Both the position numbers and the translations under genes were made by a program. A DNA stretch of 17,335 bases from an uncultured Porphyromonadaceae bacterium (GTDB taxonomy: Bacteria; Bacteroidota; Bacteroidia; Bacteroidales; Muribaculaceae), in the NCBI GenBank assembly GCA_900548875.1, contig URMA01000063.1, positions 1-17,335 of the forward strand, given 5' to 3'. Under the pieces are notes generated by a model, which saw only the letters and a program-made list of their open reading frames with translations, had not been told where the DNA came from and made no database searches. Below are positions 5,975-16,300 of the stretch, piece by piece (the first letter of the stretch is position 1; the number at the start of each line of letters is the position of its first letter).

Positions 5975-8257
5975 CTACTTCAATGTAAATTTCTTTGTCT
6001 GAACGTCACGGCTGTTTGGTCCAACCATCACTTCAAATTCACCCGGTTCGCAAACGAAATCAAGGTTTGAATTATAGAATTTCAAGAGTTCTGCATTGAT
6101 AGTGAAAGTAACAGTCTTGCTTTCGCCCTTCTTCAAACTGATACGTTCGAAACCTTTCAATTCTTTCACCGGACGGGAGATGCTGCCTACCAAGTCGCGG
6201 ATATAAAGTTGAACAACCTCGTCAGCATCATAGTTACCCGTATTCTTCACTGTCACAGAAGCTGTCAATGTTCCGTCTTCCGTCATTGAATCAGCACTCA
6301 AAGTGAAGTTGGAGTATTCGAATGTTGTATACGACAAACCGAAGCCGAACGGATACAACGGAGTGTTGGGAGAATCCAAATAACCTGTCTGGAATTTAGT
6401 AAACCAACCGCCAGTCAAAGGACGACCTGTATTGAATTCGTTATAGAAGATAGGCACCTGACCTACGTTGCGCGGGAAAGAAGTTGTCAACTTTCCGCTC
6501 GGAGCATAGTCGCCAAACAAAACATCGGCAATTGCATCGGCTGTTTCACTACCGCCGAACCATACGTTCAAGATGGCCGGAACATTTTCGTTTTCCCAAG
6601 TCAGCACCGTAGGACGGCCAGAGAAGTGAACCAAAACGACAGGCTTACCTGTTGCCAGAAGGGCTTTGAGCAAATCATGCTGAGCATCCGGCATTTCAAG
6701 ATTTGTACGGCTGCTTGACTCACCGCTCATTTCTGATGACTCACCGAGAGCGGCTACAATGACATCCGACTTTTTGGCTATTTCCAATGCTTCCTGCAAC
6801 ATTTCTTCGTCCGAACGGCTGTCGCGCATTTCACGGCCGAACATGGTTGCATTCGCTTCCATTTTTGCATCATACATCAGGTTGCTTCCCTTTGCATAGA
6901 GAATCTCTGCCTTTTTACCAACTGCCTTCTGCAAACCTTCCAACAGGGTTGAATATTTTGAAGGTACAGCGGCAACGCTCCAGGTACCCGGCATGTTGGT
7001 ACGAGTATTTGCCAACGGGCCAATCAAGGCAATTTTGCCTTTACGTTTCAACGGCAGGACATTTCCGTCGTTTTTCAGAAGGACGAATGACTCGCGGGCA
7101 ATTTCACGGGCAACGGCACGATTTTCAGCAGTGAAAATCTGTTTTGCCGGACGTTTGGAATCCAAATATTTATAAGGATCCTTAAACAGTCCCAAACGAT
7201 ATTTAGCCTCGAGGATGCGGCGGCAAGCCACATTGATTTCCTCTTCGCTTACTTTGCCTTCCTTTACTGATTTTTCGAGTGTACCGACAAAAGCATCGGA
7301 AACCATATCCATATCTACACCGGCCTTCAATGCCATAGCGGCAACCTGCTGCAAATCGCCCATGCCATGAGCAATCATTTCAAAAATACCGGTATAGTCG
7401 GTAACGACAAAACCGTCAAATTTCCACTGGTTGCGAAGCACCTCTGTCATCAGCCAACGGTTACCGGTTGCAGGAATACCGTCAACAGTGTTGAACGAAG
7501 CCATCACACTGGCTGCGCCTGCTTCTACGGCAGCCTTGTAAGGCGGGAAATATTCATTATACATGCGCAGGTGGCTCATGTCAACCGTGTTGTAATCACG
7601 GCCGGCTTCCGGCGCACCATACAAAGCGAAGTGCTTGACACAGGCAAGAATTTCGTCGTTGCGTGTCAAATCGCCCTGATAACCCTTTACCATAGCTTCA
7701 GCAATGCGTGAACCCAGGAACGGGTCTTCACCGCTACCTTCGGAGATACGTCCCCAACGGGCATCACGGCAAATATCGACCATCGGGCTGAATGTCCAGC
7801 AAATACCGTCGGCACTTGACTCGATAGCTGCAATACGGGCTGATTTTTCGACAGCGTCCATATCCCACGTACAGGACAAGCCGAGAGGAATCGGAAATAC
7901 CGTTTCATAACCGTGGATAACATCCATACCGAAGAGCAATGGAATATGCAGACGGCTTTCCTCAACAGCGATACGCTGTACGTCCTTAATTTTATCTACG
8001 CCTTTAAGGTTGAACAAGCCGCCGACTTGTCCCTGACGAATTCTTTCCGCCACATTACTGCTCTTTGCAGCACCCGTAACGATATCACCCGTAACAGGCA
8101 AATTCAACTGACCGATTTTTTCCTGCAAGGTCATCTTGCCCATCAAATCGTCGATGAATTTATTCATTTCTGCATCATCTGCTGCAGGTGCGGCAAAAGC
8201 TCCTGCCGATGCTGTAAACATCATTGCTGATGCGAAAAGGATTTTTGAAATTTTCAT
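5975..8257 (-). CDS. GH3 beta-glucosidase (BglX-like), probably acting on beta-1,2-gluco-oligosaccharides
   Basis: The 760-residue exported enzyme has the complete GH3 layout: signal peptide (about 1-23, cleavage at AFA|AP), (beta/alpha)8 domain (about 33-365), alpha/beta sandwich (about 390-620) and C-terminal fibronectin-III-like domain (about 680-750). The nucleophile is Asp287 in GFVVTDY. KHF (208-210) is the conserved substrate-binding motif. The likely acid/base is Glu513 in EMSGESSSR. It would release glucose from the non-reducing end of oligosaccharides in the periplasm. The adjacent GH144-like gene suggests sophorose and longer beta-1,2-glucans, as for B. thetaiotaomicron BT_3567. 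An upstream in-frame TTG at 8266 exists, but the ATG at 8257 starts a better signal peptide (MKISKILFASAMM). It lies 13 bp after the GH144-like gene and is the last gene of the main operon. Confidence 0.9.
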   Translation of the reverse strand: MKISKILFASAMMFTASAGAFAAPAADDAEMNKFIDDLMGKMTLQEKIGQLNLPVTGDIVTGAAKSSNVAERIRQGQVGGLFNLKGVDKIKDVQRIAVEESRLHIPLLFGMDVIHGYETVFPIPLGLSCTWDMDAVEKSARIAAIESSADGICWTFSPMVDICRDARWGRISEGSGEDPFLGSRIAEAMVKGYQGDLTRNDEILACVKHFALYGAPEAGRDYNTVDMSHLRMYNEYFPPYKAAVEAGAASVMASFNTVDGIPATGNRWLMTEVLRNQWKFDGFVVTDYTGIFEMIAHGMGDLQQVAAMALKAGVDMDMVSDAFVGTLEKSVKEGKVSEEEINVACRRILEAKYRLGLFKDPYKYLDSKRPAKQIFTAENRAVAREIARESFVLLKNDGNVLPLKRKGKIALIGPLANTRTNMPGTWSVAAVPSKYSTLLEGLQKAVGKKAEILYAKGSNLMYDAKMEANATMFGREMRDSRSDEEMLQEALEIAKKSDVIVAALGESSEMSGESSSRTNLEMPDAQHDLLKALLATGKPVVLVHFSGRPTVLTWENENVPAILNVWFGGSETADAIADVLFGDYAPSGKLTTSFPRNVGQVPIFYNEFNTGRPLTGGWFTKFQTGYLDSPNTPLYPFGFGLSYTTFEYSNFTLSADSMTEDGTLTASVTVKNTGNYDADEVVQLYIRDLVGSISRPVKELKGFERISLKKGESKTVTFTINAELLKFYNSNLDFVCEPGEFEVMVGPNSRDVQTKKFTLK

Positions 8258-8270
8258 TTGAATCAATAGT

Positions 8271-9650
8271 TTATTTAGTGATTGTAAAACCTAATTTAGC
8301 CAAACCTGTCTGAATTTCCGGACAGCTCATGAACAAGTTCCAAAGCAAGCCTGTACGGTAATTTTCAATCATAGGTGCAATTGTAAGCTGGTCGATTGCC
8401 AAGTAACGCGGCACTGTCCAATTGTCGGTTTCGGAGAAAGCGTCATAGAAACCATATTTACCCCAAATCCATTCACCTTTACTGTAAAAATATTTCAAGG
8501 CACGCATGGATTCTTCCGGAGTATAAGGGAAGCTCGACAAGGCAGCTGTCGGAGTGATGACACCGCAGTCGTTGTCACCCGGACAGTGGGCGGCATAGCC
8601 TTTAGTAGAATAGCTGGCAGTCAGACCCCAACAGTTTTCGCCATAACCGACAAACTTTTTCGGATTTTCGACACAATATTTATAGTCACTCATGGCATGA
8701 TTGCGTGTCACATGCCAATAATCAGCATACTGATCCTTCAAGCCGCGCGGGTCAAGACCGATATAGGAATAATGAGCCCAGAAAAGCGGTCCGCCCAGTT
8801 CTTCTGCCCCGTTGTGCTTGACATCGAGAGGCAAACCGTAAGGCTTCGCATCCGATTTGATGCCGCCACTGCGAGCCCAACCTTCATGATAACATTCGGC
8901 AGGAATACCGTGAGTCGGCGATGATGCGCCGAGAATGTAAGCCATCAGACACTCGTTGTAGCCCTGCAACGGGAAGTTCATTTCCCATCCATAGTTCGGC
9001 GACCAGTGCCAATACAGCACATTCTGACCACCGTTGCGATACCAGTCAAATTCCATCTCATGCCAAAGTTTGTTGATTTTGTCAATCAACGATTTTTCAG
9101 TTTCCACATTGGCATCCATATATTGACGCACACACAAAAGAGTCTGCATCAAGAAAGCACTTTCCACCAGGTCGCCTCCGTTGTCCTTCTGTCCGAACGG
9201 TTTCACTTTACCTGTCGGTCCGTCAAGCCAGTGTGGCCATACGCCATGGAAGCGGTCAGCCTTTGTCAAATAGTCAACAATTTTGTGCAGACGTTCCACA
9301 CCTGCCTCACGGGTGATGAAGCCTCGGTCCATAGCCACAATCAAACCGGCTACGCCAAAGCCACTGCCGCCGATTGTAACCGTGTTCTGGTCGTTTTCCG
9401 GATATTGGTTGTCCAAATGGATACGTTCCTTAGCCAAACCCGAAGTCGAGTCGGCACCCTCCCACATATAGTTGAAGTGCACTTTCTGAATAAAATCAAG
9501 AAACACACTGTCGTTTTCAAATTGTTCAGGACGCTGTTCAGCCTGTTGAGCAATCGTCAGTTCTACAGCTTTTTCAGTTTTTGCACTACAGCCGACAAAC
9601 GCCAGTGTCAGCACAAGTGCCGCTGATTTTAAGATAGATTTTCTCATCAT
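8271..9650 (-). CDS. GH144-like lipoprotein (PF10091 glucoamylase-like domain), probable beta-1,2-glucan-degrading enzyme
   Basis: The 459-residue lipoprotein has a lipobox FVGC with Cys21 and one catalytic domain (about 48-455) of the PF10091 'glycoamylase' type. Recognisable segments are TIGGSGFGVAGL (92-103), GVWPHWLDG, FGQKDNGGDLVESAF, YWHWSPNYGWEMNFPLQGYNE, GYGENCWGLTASYS and FMSCPEIQTGLAKLGF at the end. The domain is an (alpha/alpha)6 toroid. Characterised Bacteroidetes members of GH144 are endo-beta-1,2-glucanases (Chitinophaga) or exo-enzymes releasing sophorose (Parabacteroides BDI_3064). Endo or exo action cannot be decided here. The residues after Cys (SAKTEK) lack the acidic run often seen on surface-exported Bacteroidetes lipoproteins, so a periplasmic location is plausible. 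A double ATG (9650, 9647) starts the gene, 24 bp after the GH43-like gene and 13 bp before GH3. Confidence 0.82.
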   Translation of the reverse strand: MMRKSILKSAALVLTLAFVGCSAKTEKAVELTIAQQAEQRPEQFENDSVFLDFIQKVHFNYMWEGADSTSGLAKERIHLDNQYPENDQNTVTIGGSGFGVAGLIVAMDRGFITREAGVERLHKIVDYLTKADRFHGVWPHWLDGPTGKVKPFGQKDNGGDLVESAFLMQTLLCVRQYMDANVETEKSLIDKINKLWHEMEFDWYRNGGQNVLYWHWSPNYGWEMNFPLQGYNECLMAYILGASSPTHGIPAECYHEGWARSGGIKSDAKPYGLPLDVKHNGAEELGGPLFWAHYSYIGLDPRGLKDQYADYWHVTRNHAMSDYKYCVENPKKFVGYGENCWGLTASYSTKGYAAHCPGDNDCGVITPTAALSSFPYTPEESMRALKYFYSKGEWIWGKYGFYDAFSETDNWTVPRYLAIDQLTIAPMIENYRTGLLWNLFMSCPEIQTGLAKLGFTITK

Positions 9651-9674
9651 TTGATAATTCTTTAATAGTTGTAG

Positions 9675-11786
9675 TTATTGCTTTATTGTCTTGGATTTGA
9701 CAGAAACACCCGATTCATTCAAAGCCTCGATGGCAAAATAATAATCAGTTGCAAGGTCAAGTCCTCTCATGTCATAACAGGTATCACCATAAACGGTTAT
9801 GGCATTGTACATCTTGTCGGGAGCAATACCATAGTAGATATTATATCCATAGGCATCTGCCGATTTGTTCCAACTGATCATCGCGTTGCGGCGATCCTTC
9901 TTGTCGCGTACCACTTTCAAACCTTTCACGGCTTTCGGAGCATCGCCACTGGCAGTTCCGAAAACGCGGAATTCTGACAGGCAAAAGTTGCCGGACGGGA
10001 CATGCACATTTTCAAGTTTCAGATAGCGGGCCGACAGATCCGACTGCAATTCGATGTAGTCGTGAGGACAATCACGGTCATTGTCGCTCTTGTCGACAAT
10101 CAGTTTCCACGACTTACCGTCGTTCGAAGCATAAATGCGATACTGGTAATACACGTCGTTCGCACGGTTATGCTGCACAGTCTTATAATCGTAATAGTTC
10201 AACTGAATTGCCTTGACCTGCTTGATGCCGCCGAGATCAATTTCCAGCCATTCACCCGGCTTGCCGCTCTTGGCAGCCCAATAGGTACGCATGCTTTCAT
10301 CCGTCAGATTCTTCGCATCGAAAATACTGTCGGTGCTTGAAACCGTCACATTCTTTCCGAGCGAGAGAAGCATCCAGCCCGTAAAGCGTTCGGCAGGATT
10401 CTTGATGTCGTAGTCGGCATTCCAGTTCGGATAATCGCCAAACGCAGCGGAACTGTACATGATGCCGTCGGCATCAAAAGCTGTCGGATAAAGCCCGATT
10501 CGACGCTCAAACTTATATTTCAACGAGAGCATGCAGGTAGATACATGCCAATAGTTTCCTTTTATATCCTTGAATGTTCCGCCATGACCGCTACCCTGTA
10601 CAAAACCGCCCGGCTTATAGCTCATCGGATTGTGTTGCTGATAGGTAAACGGACCAAGCGGAAAATCGCCCACATAAACGCCGTCGGCATATACTTTAAA
10701 TTCCGTTCCCGGAGCGCCATACTGCAAATAGTACTTGCCGTCGTGTTTGGTCATCGACGTACCTTCGGTGAAAGGAGCCAATGTAACCTCATCGTCGTTG
10801 TTCATTCCAAAGCGTTCCCAACCATGTTCCTTCGGATGCAGCATCATAAGGTCGTGGATTTTGGAAAGCGGATGGAAATCATCGCGGCTCACCTGCACCC
10901 CTTTCAGCGGATATTCGTTGCTTGACCCGTAATAAAGGTACAGCTTGCCGTCGTCGTCCAAGAAAAAGTAAGGGTCCCACCAAGGCAATACGCCACATTC
11001 GATAGCCTTCTTGAATCGGCCGCCTTTTGGCTGGGTGGTATACCATACGGGCAAGCCGTAGTAGGTAGAACCTGTATAGAAAAGTGTGTCACCGCTCACG
11101 TAAGCGGCAGGAGCACACTGGTCATCATCTGTCGGGTGACGCTGAAAACTTGCCGGCGCAAATTCCCAGTCCGTCAAATTTTTCGAATAATGGAAACCGC
11201 CCTGATTGGTTGAAAACAAGAAATACTCACCCTTGTAAGTCAACGCCATCGGATCGGCTGAAGAACGGAACGATCCGTTCGGCTTCACATTATCGTTATA
11301 CGGTTCGTAGTTGTAACTGATGTTCATCGGATTACAATACGTGTGTGATTTATAAGTAGCCGGATTGTACCAGCGTGTAGCTACTGCCGGACGACGTTGG
11401 GGAACATTATTTCGACTGTCGGGTTTCAAGGTGACATCGACGTTCAATTCGTCCAATTCCAATGGCATGTCCACTATCTCCTTTCCGGGATAGTATACAT
11501 ACAATCGGCGGTCGCCCTCCGAACCTTTAATCGCATAACGCCCGTCCTTGTCTGTCGTGCAGTGTATCGGACTGGCAAAAAACATTACGGTAGCACCTTC
11601 GAGCGGCTTACCGTTTTCATCGCGCACTACACCTTCGATTGTGCGAGTTTTTGTCACAGTGATGAAATAATCACTGATCTGACCCTTGACAACTTTAATA
11701 GAATCGCCGGGAGCGGCGCTTGCCGAAAATCCGGCAAGCGCAATTCCGCAGCTGATTATAATATTAGAAATTAATCTATTGACCAT
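9675..11786 (-). CDS. GH43-like protein with N-terminal CNA/CarboxypepD_reg-like, F5/8C and FN3 domains
   Basis: The 703-residue exported multidomain protein occupies the slot where SusE/SusF-type binding proteins often sit. Domains in order: signal peptide (about 1-25); a carboxypeptidase-regulatory-like beta-sandwich (about 48-121, IEGVVRDENGKPLEGATV at 50-67); a five-bladed GH43-like propeller (about 145-460); an F5/8-type C (CBM32-like) domain (about 476-612); and a fibronectin III domain (about 617-703). GH43-type catalytic acids appear present: base Asp178 in SSADPM, modulator Asp271 in WWDPYFF, acid Glu341 in FTEGTSM, plus a metal-site-like SGHGGTF at 398-404. The substrate cannot be named; a glycan side-chain cleaver or a binding protein are both possible. 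Its ATG overlaps the susD stop by one base (TAATG), so translation is probably coupled. Localisation is ambiguous: a loose IISC at 10-13 could be a lipobox. Confidence 0.82.
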   Translation of the reverse strand: MVNRLISNIIISCGIALAGFSASAAPGDSIKVVKGQISDYFITVTKTRTIEGVVRDENGKPLEGATVMFFASPIHCTTDKDGRYAIKGSEGDRRLYVYYPGKEIVDMPLELDELNVDVTLKPDSRNNVPQRRPAVATRWYNPATYKSHTYCNPMNISYNYEPYNDNVKPNGSFRSSADPMALTYKGEYFLFSTNQGGFHYSKNLTDWEFAPASFQRHPTDDDQCAPAAYVSGDTLFYTGSTYYGLPVWYTTQPKGGRFKKAIECGVLPWWDPYFFLDDDGKLYLYYGSSNEYPLKGVQVSRDDFHPLSKIHDLMMLHPKEHGWERFGMNNDDEVTLAPFTEGTSMTKHDGKYYLQYGAPGTEFKVYADGVYVGDFPLGPFTYQQHNPMSYKPGGFVQGSGHGGTFKDIKGNYWHVSTCMLSLKYKFERRIGLYPTAFDADGIMYSSAAFGDYPNWNADYDIKNPAERFTGWMLLSLGKNVTVSSTDSIFDAKNLTDESMRTYWAAKSGKPGEWLEIDLGGIKQVKAIQLNYYDYKTVQHNRANDVYYQYRIYASNDGKSWKLIVDKSDNDRDCPHDYIELQSDLSARYLKLENVHVPSGNFCLSEFRVFGTASGDAPKAVKGLKVVRDKKDRRNAMISWNKSADAYGYNIYYGIAPDKMYNAITVYGDTCYDMRGLDLATDYYFAIEALNESGVSVKSKTIKQ

Positions 11787-13303
11787 TACAATTGTTCCTT
11801 AGGAGGATTGTTCAAATCCGGAGCATTCTCAATCTGAGTCAAAGGTATTGGATAATAAGTCTTGTCCTCTGACCAACCGTTGACGATGATGTAGTTGTCT
11901 GATTCATCAGGATCTGCACCTTCGTTCAAGACGGTAGCAGCTTTGCCTGTACGAACGAGGTCCATGTAGCGTTCGCCCCATTCACCGGCAAGTTCCATAC
12001 GACGTTCGTCAAGAATATCGTCGATAGTCGGATTTGCGTTTTCCGACATTTTTGCACGTCTGCGCACTTCGTTGAATCCGTACGAACCGTCTTTATGTAA
12101 GCGAACCTTAGCTTCAGCATTCATCAACAGAACATCTGCATAACGGAACACACGGATGTTGTTGCCAGAACCGTATCCACGGCCGTCGAGAGTTTCGCTT
12201 GCAGGCAGATAAGCCTTACCGTTCCAGCAGTTGGTTGCAGTCTTGTTGGTTGTACCCGCAATATAGTCACCGCTCGGAGTCGTTTCACCGCCTTTCAGGA
12301 ACGTAGTAGTTGCACGGACAGTTTCGCCACGTTCTTCAGCCCATTTTACGAACTGGTCACGATAGCCGATGAATCCCCAACCGGAAACTACGCCACTGTT
12401 AACCGGGCCTTGGAAAGTATAGAATTCACCCGGACGGATTTCATCACCGGAACCTACACCAAAGTTAGTAACCTGAACTTCGAACAGCGATTCCTCACAA
12501 AGCATACCAGCTGTCTTGAACAAATTGTAGAAGTCAGGATACAAATCAAATTTACCGCTGCTGATGATATCATCTGTCAAGCGTTCAACTTCGCTGTAGT
12601 TGCCCATCTGCAAGTTGACTTTTGCAGCAAGCATTTCAGCAGTAAAGGCAGTAACGGCACCAACGTGTTCCATTTCAGAAGGACGTAATCTCGGAAGATT
12701 TTTGATTGCATAATCCAAATCTTCCTGCAACATGTACTGATATACTACATCACGTTTAGAACGTGTCATATCGGTCTGGTTGTTGTCTGAGAAAATAACG
12801 ACATCACCGAAGCACTGAGTCAGACGATAGTAAGCGTAAGCGCGCAAGAAACGAACTTCACCACAGTAGATTCTGTACTTTTCCATATCAGCTTCAGAAG
12901 TGATGTTGGCCTTGAAGCCTTCCAAATCCTGCAAAGCTGCATTGGCATAACGGATAATGGCATAATGCTGATTCCAAGTTTCGTTGAATCCCCACCAACC
13001 GTTGCTGTAAAGGAACTTTTCACCAATTGAAACCAAGTCGGCCTGGTCGTCATGGCGTCCTGACCAAACATCGTCGTCACGAACGAGGAAAGCGGCCAAG
13101 GAAATCCAGTGCAGGCCACCGGTACGTACCTGTGCATACACACCGGAAACCGGTTGGTACATGTTTGCCAAGTTTGTGTAGTCAATGCTTTCTTCCGGCA
13201 CTTTGTTTTCCGGTGCCTTGTCAAGAAAATCGCTACAAGATGTGCCACCGAGCAACATCATGGCCGGCAACATATATGCTAATGTTTTCTTTAAAAATTT
13301 CAT
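11786..13303 (-). CDS. susD-like: SusD/RagB-family outer-membrane glycan-binding lipoprotein
   Basis: The 505-residue lipoprotein has lipobox GGTSC with Cys23 followed by SDFLDK, the standard start of SusD-family proteins exported to the cell surface. The helical tetratrico-like core and ligand region follow. C-terminal RagB/SusD hallmarks are NNIRVFRYADVLLMNAEA (within 380-410), ILDERRMELAGEWGERYMDL and a closing YPIPLTQIE...PDLNNPP. SusD proteins act as a lid on the SusC transporter and capture oligosaccharides at the surface. The N-terminal half is aromatic-rich (WGFNETW, GGLHWIS), which may include ligand contacts. It begins 27 bp after the susC stop and its stop overlaps the next ATG, so it lies inside one operon. 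Confidence 0.96.
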   Translation of the reverse strand: MKFLKKTLAYMLPAMMLLGGTSCSDFLDKAPENKVPEESIDYTNLANMYQPVSGVYAQVRTGGLHWISLAAFLVRDDDVWSGRHDDQADLVSIGEKFLYSNGWWGFNETWNQHYAIIRYANAALQDLEGFKANITSEADMEKYRIYCGEVRFLRAYAYYRLTQCFGDVVIFSDNNQTDMTRSKRDVVYQYMLQEDLDYAIKNLPRLRPSEMEHVGAVTAFTAEMLAAKVNLQMGNYSEVERLTDDIISSGKFDLYPDFYNLFKTAGMLCEESLFEVQVTNFGVGSGDEIRPGEFYTFQGPVNSGVVSGWGFIGYRDQFVKWAEERGETVRATTTFLKGGETTPSGDYIAGTTNKTATNCWNGKAYLPASETLDGRGYGSGNNIRVFRYADVLLMNAEAKVRLHKDGSYGFNEVRRRAKMSENANPTIDDILDERRMELAGEWGERYMDLVRTGKAATVLNEGADPDESDNYIIVNGWSEDKTYYPIPLTQIENAPDLNNPPKEQL

Positions 13304-13330
13304 TGTTTTTCGTTTTAAGTAGGTTATGGA

Positions 13331-16300
13331 TTAGAAATCAAGTTGAACACCGAAAGTATAAGTAGCTGTCAAAGGATAAACTTCTGTATCCCATCCTTCT
13401 GCATCAGAAAGTTCAGGAGTGAAGCTGTTGGCCTTGAATGTAGTGAACGGACGGTCAGCAGTCAAGCTTAAGCGGATGCCCGGCATTGTGTAGCTACCCA
13501 TCTTCACATTCTTGAAGCTATATCCCAAAGTAATATTCTGAATACGGAAATAGTCAGACTTTTCAACGAAATATGAGCTGATGTTCTGGTCACTTACGTT
13601 CCAACCCTTAGTCAAACCTTTAGCTGACGGATGTGTGTTGGATGTACCTTCGCCGTGCCAACGGTTTTCATAAGAATCCAAGTCGAAGTTATAGTAAGAG
13701 CTTGCGTAACGCAAAGAACGTTTGCGGTTCCACAATTCACCGCCAACTTGACCGTAAGTAGTCAAAGAGAAGTCAAAATTCTTATAGCTGAAACCTAAGT
13801 TGAAGCCGTATGTGAAATCAGGTACATAAGAACCGAGAACCTGTTTGTCAAGACCATCGATCTTACCGTCGTTGTTCACATCTTCATAGCGCAAATCGCC
13901 CGGTTCCAAACCGTTTGCAACGGCAATCGGGTCAGCAGCAACTTCTGCCTCGTTCTGGTAAACACCGACTACTTTGTAACCGTAGTAAGAGTTCATTTTT
14001 TCACCTACCATCTGTACTGTCTTGCCACCACGAATCAGGCTCAAGCCACCGTCAAGTTTCTTGACTTCGTTGTGGAGATATGACAAGTTTGCACCGATAT
14101 AGTAGTTGAAGTCACCGATATTGTCGTGCCAGTTCAAAGACAAATCCACACCGGTATTAAGGATTTCACCAGTGTTCTTGGCAACGTAAGTATTGGTCAT
14201 CGGAATTTGCGGGCTTACAACGGCATTCTTAGTCATACGGTAGAACCAGTCAACGTCAACATCGAAGCGATTCTTCAAAGTTGTAAACTGCAAACCTACG
14301 TTTGTTTCATCAACAAGCTCCCATTTCAACCAGCTGAAATAAGTTGTATTCTGCCAACCGTCGACAACGACACCGCTGTTCAAATTGCCATAATTGCCGA
14401 ATACGCCAGAAGCGTCATTACCAGTTACGATTGAAGCGAAACCGTCGCTTGCTGCCACTTTGTCGTTACCCAGACGACCCCAGCTTGCACGGAGTTTCAA
14501 ATAATCAAATGCAGTCTGGTCGCTCATGAAGTCTTCCTGAGTCAAAACCCAAGCAGCACCTACAGATGGGAAGTAGCCCCATTTTTCCTGATACTTGGAA
14601 GAACCGTCGGCACGCATTGTAACCATCAACAAATATTTGCCGGCATAGTCATAGTTCAAACGAGTAAAGAAGGAAAGTCCGCGATAAGAGTAACCGTCGT
14701 CATCCAATGTACGGCCTTCGAGGTTACCTTGATCCCAATACTTATATTCATCGGCACCTTCCGGAATATTAGTTACAGTACCCGACATGTAGCGGTAATT
14801 TTCCCAACGAGCAGAATGACCCAACATGGCACCAAACTTGTGCTGTCCCCATTGGTCATTGTAAGTCAAAGTGTTATCCCAAATTGACTTGTAATATGTA
14901 GTATTTAACTTTTGAAGAGAGTTAACGTCCACCTTCTGCCAAGAGCTGATGTAATAAGTCGGAGTAAATACCGTACCTCTCACATTGGAGAAGTCATAGC
15001 TATAGCTTGTCTTGAAAGTCAATTTGTCAGGAATCAGATTCAATTGAGCGTAGAAGTTGGAAAGAACCTGATAGTTGTCGTTTCTTGAATCATAATAGTT
15101 GGCAGTAGCAACAGGGTTGTTCAAGTTCGAGCTGATACCTTCCAAATCTTGAGGTGAAGCCCAACCATCCTTGCTGGTAGTTGTCTTGTCGTCATAGACC
15201 GGCATAATCGGAGCCATGTTATAGGCCTGTTGCCAAGCAGCGTTGTTAGGCAACTGCTGTTCAGAATTACTGAATACGCCATTGAAACCGACCTTCAACC
15301 AATTGGTTGCATCATAGTCTACAGCTGCACGGAAGTTTGTACGGCGATAGTAGTTTTCAGCATCCATTACACCATCTTGCGACAAATAGCTGACGCCCAA
15401 TGAGTAAGTAGCCTTTTCGCCACCACCTGCAATGCTCAAGCTGTGGTTGGTAATCATAGCCGTACGGAGCAGTTCATCGTACCAGTTTGTATCAGCAGCA
15501 TACTGATTGGCTTCGTAATTGCCACCCCAGTTTTTGATAGCTGACTGCAAATAAGGACCATAAACATCCTCGCCGGCCTCACGAAGCATCTGAGCATACT
15601 GTGAAGCGTTCGTCATTTCAAGCACATTGGTTGCAGTCTGCACGCCCACATAACCGTTATAAGTAATTTGGGCATTTTGATTGCGGCGTCCCTTTTTCGT
15701 AGTGATGATAACAACACCATTGGCAGCACGCACACCATAGATTGCTGAAGCAGATGCATCCTTCAAAATTGACATTTCCTGAATATCAGCATTGTTCAAG
15801 AAGTCGATGTTGTCGTAGAACATGCCATCAACAACATAAAGCGGAGTGGAATCAGAGAAAGAACCGATACCACGGATCTTAACTGTAGGACCAGCACCCG
15901 GAGTACCTGAGTTTACAATGTTCACACCTGGAACTTTACCTTGCAAAGCTGACATTGGAGAAGACGTCGGCGTTGCAATCAAATCGTCACCTTTAACAAC
16001 AGCGATAGGAGCTGTCAAGTCTTTAGCTTTTGCTGCACCGTAACCGATAACAACAATTTCTTCAAGATTCTGGGCATCTTCCTTCAACGTAACATTGATT
16101 TGAGATTTCCCTGACACTTTCACTTCCTGCGTACGCATACCTATATAAGTATAGGAGATAACTGCATTTGCAGGAACATTTGTTAACACATAGTTACCGT
16201 CAATGTCGGTAGCAGTAACAATAGAAGAGCCATTTACTTTCACAGTGGCTCCAATCACCGGCGTGTTGTTTTCATCAACCACCGTTCCTTTCACTGTCTG

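Noticed and set aside
8258..8266. Extended GH3 start at the in-frame TTG at 8266
   Set aside because: The ATG three codons later begins a normal signal peptide, and there is no ribosome-binding sequence favouring TTG.
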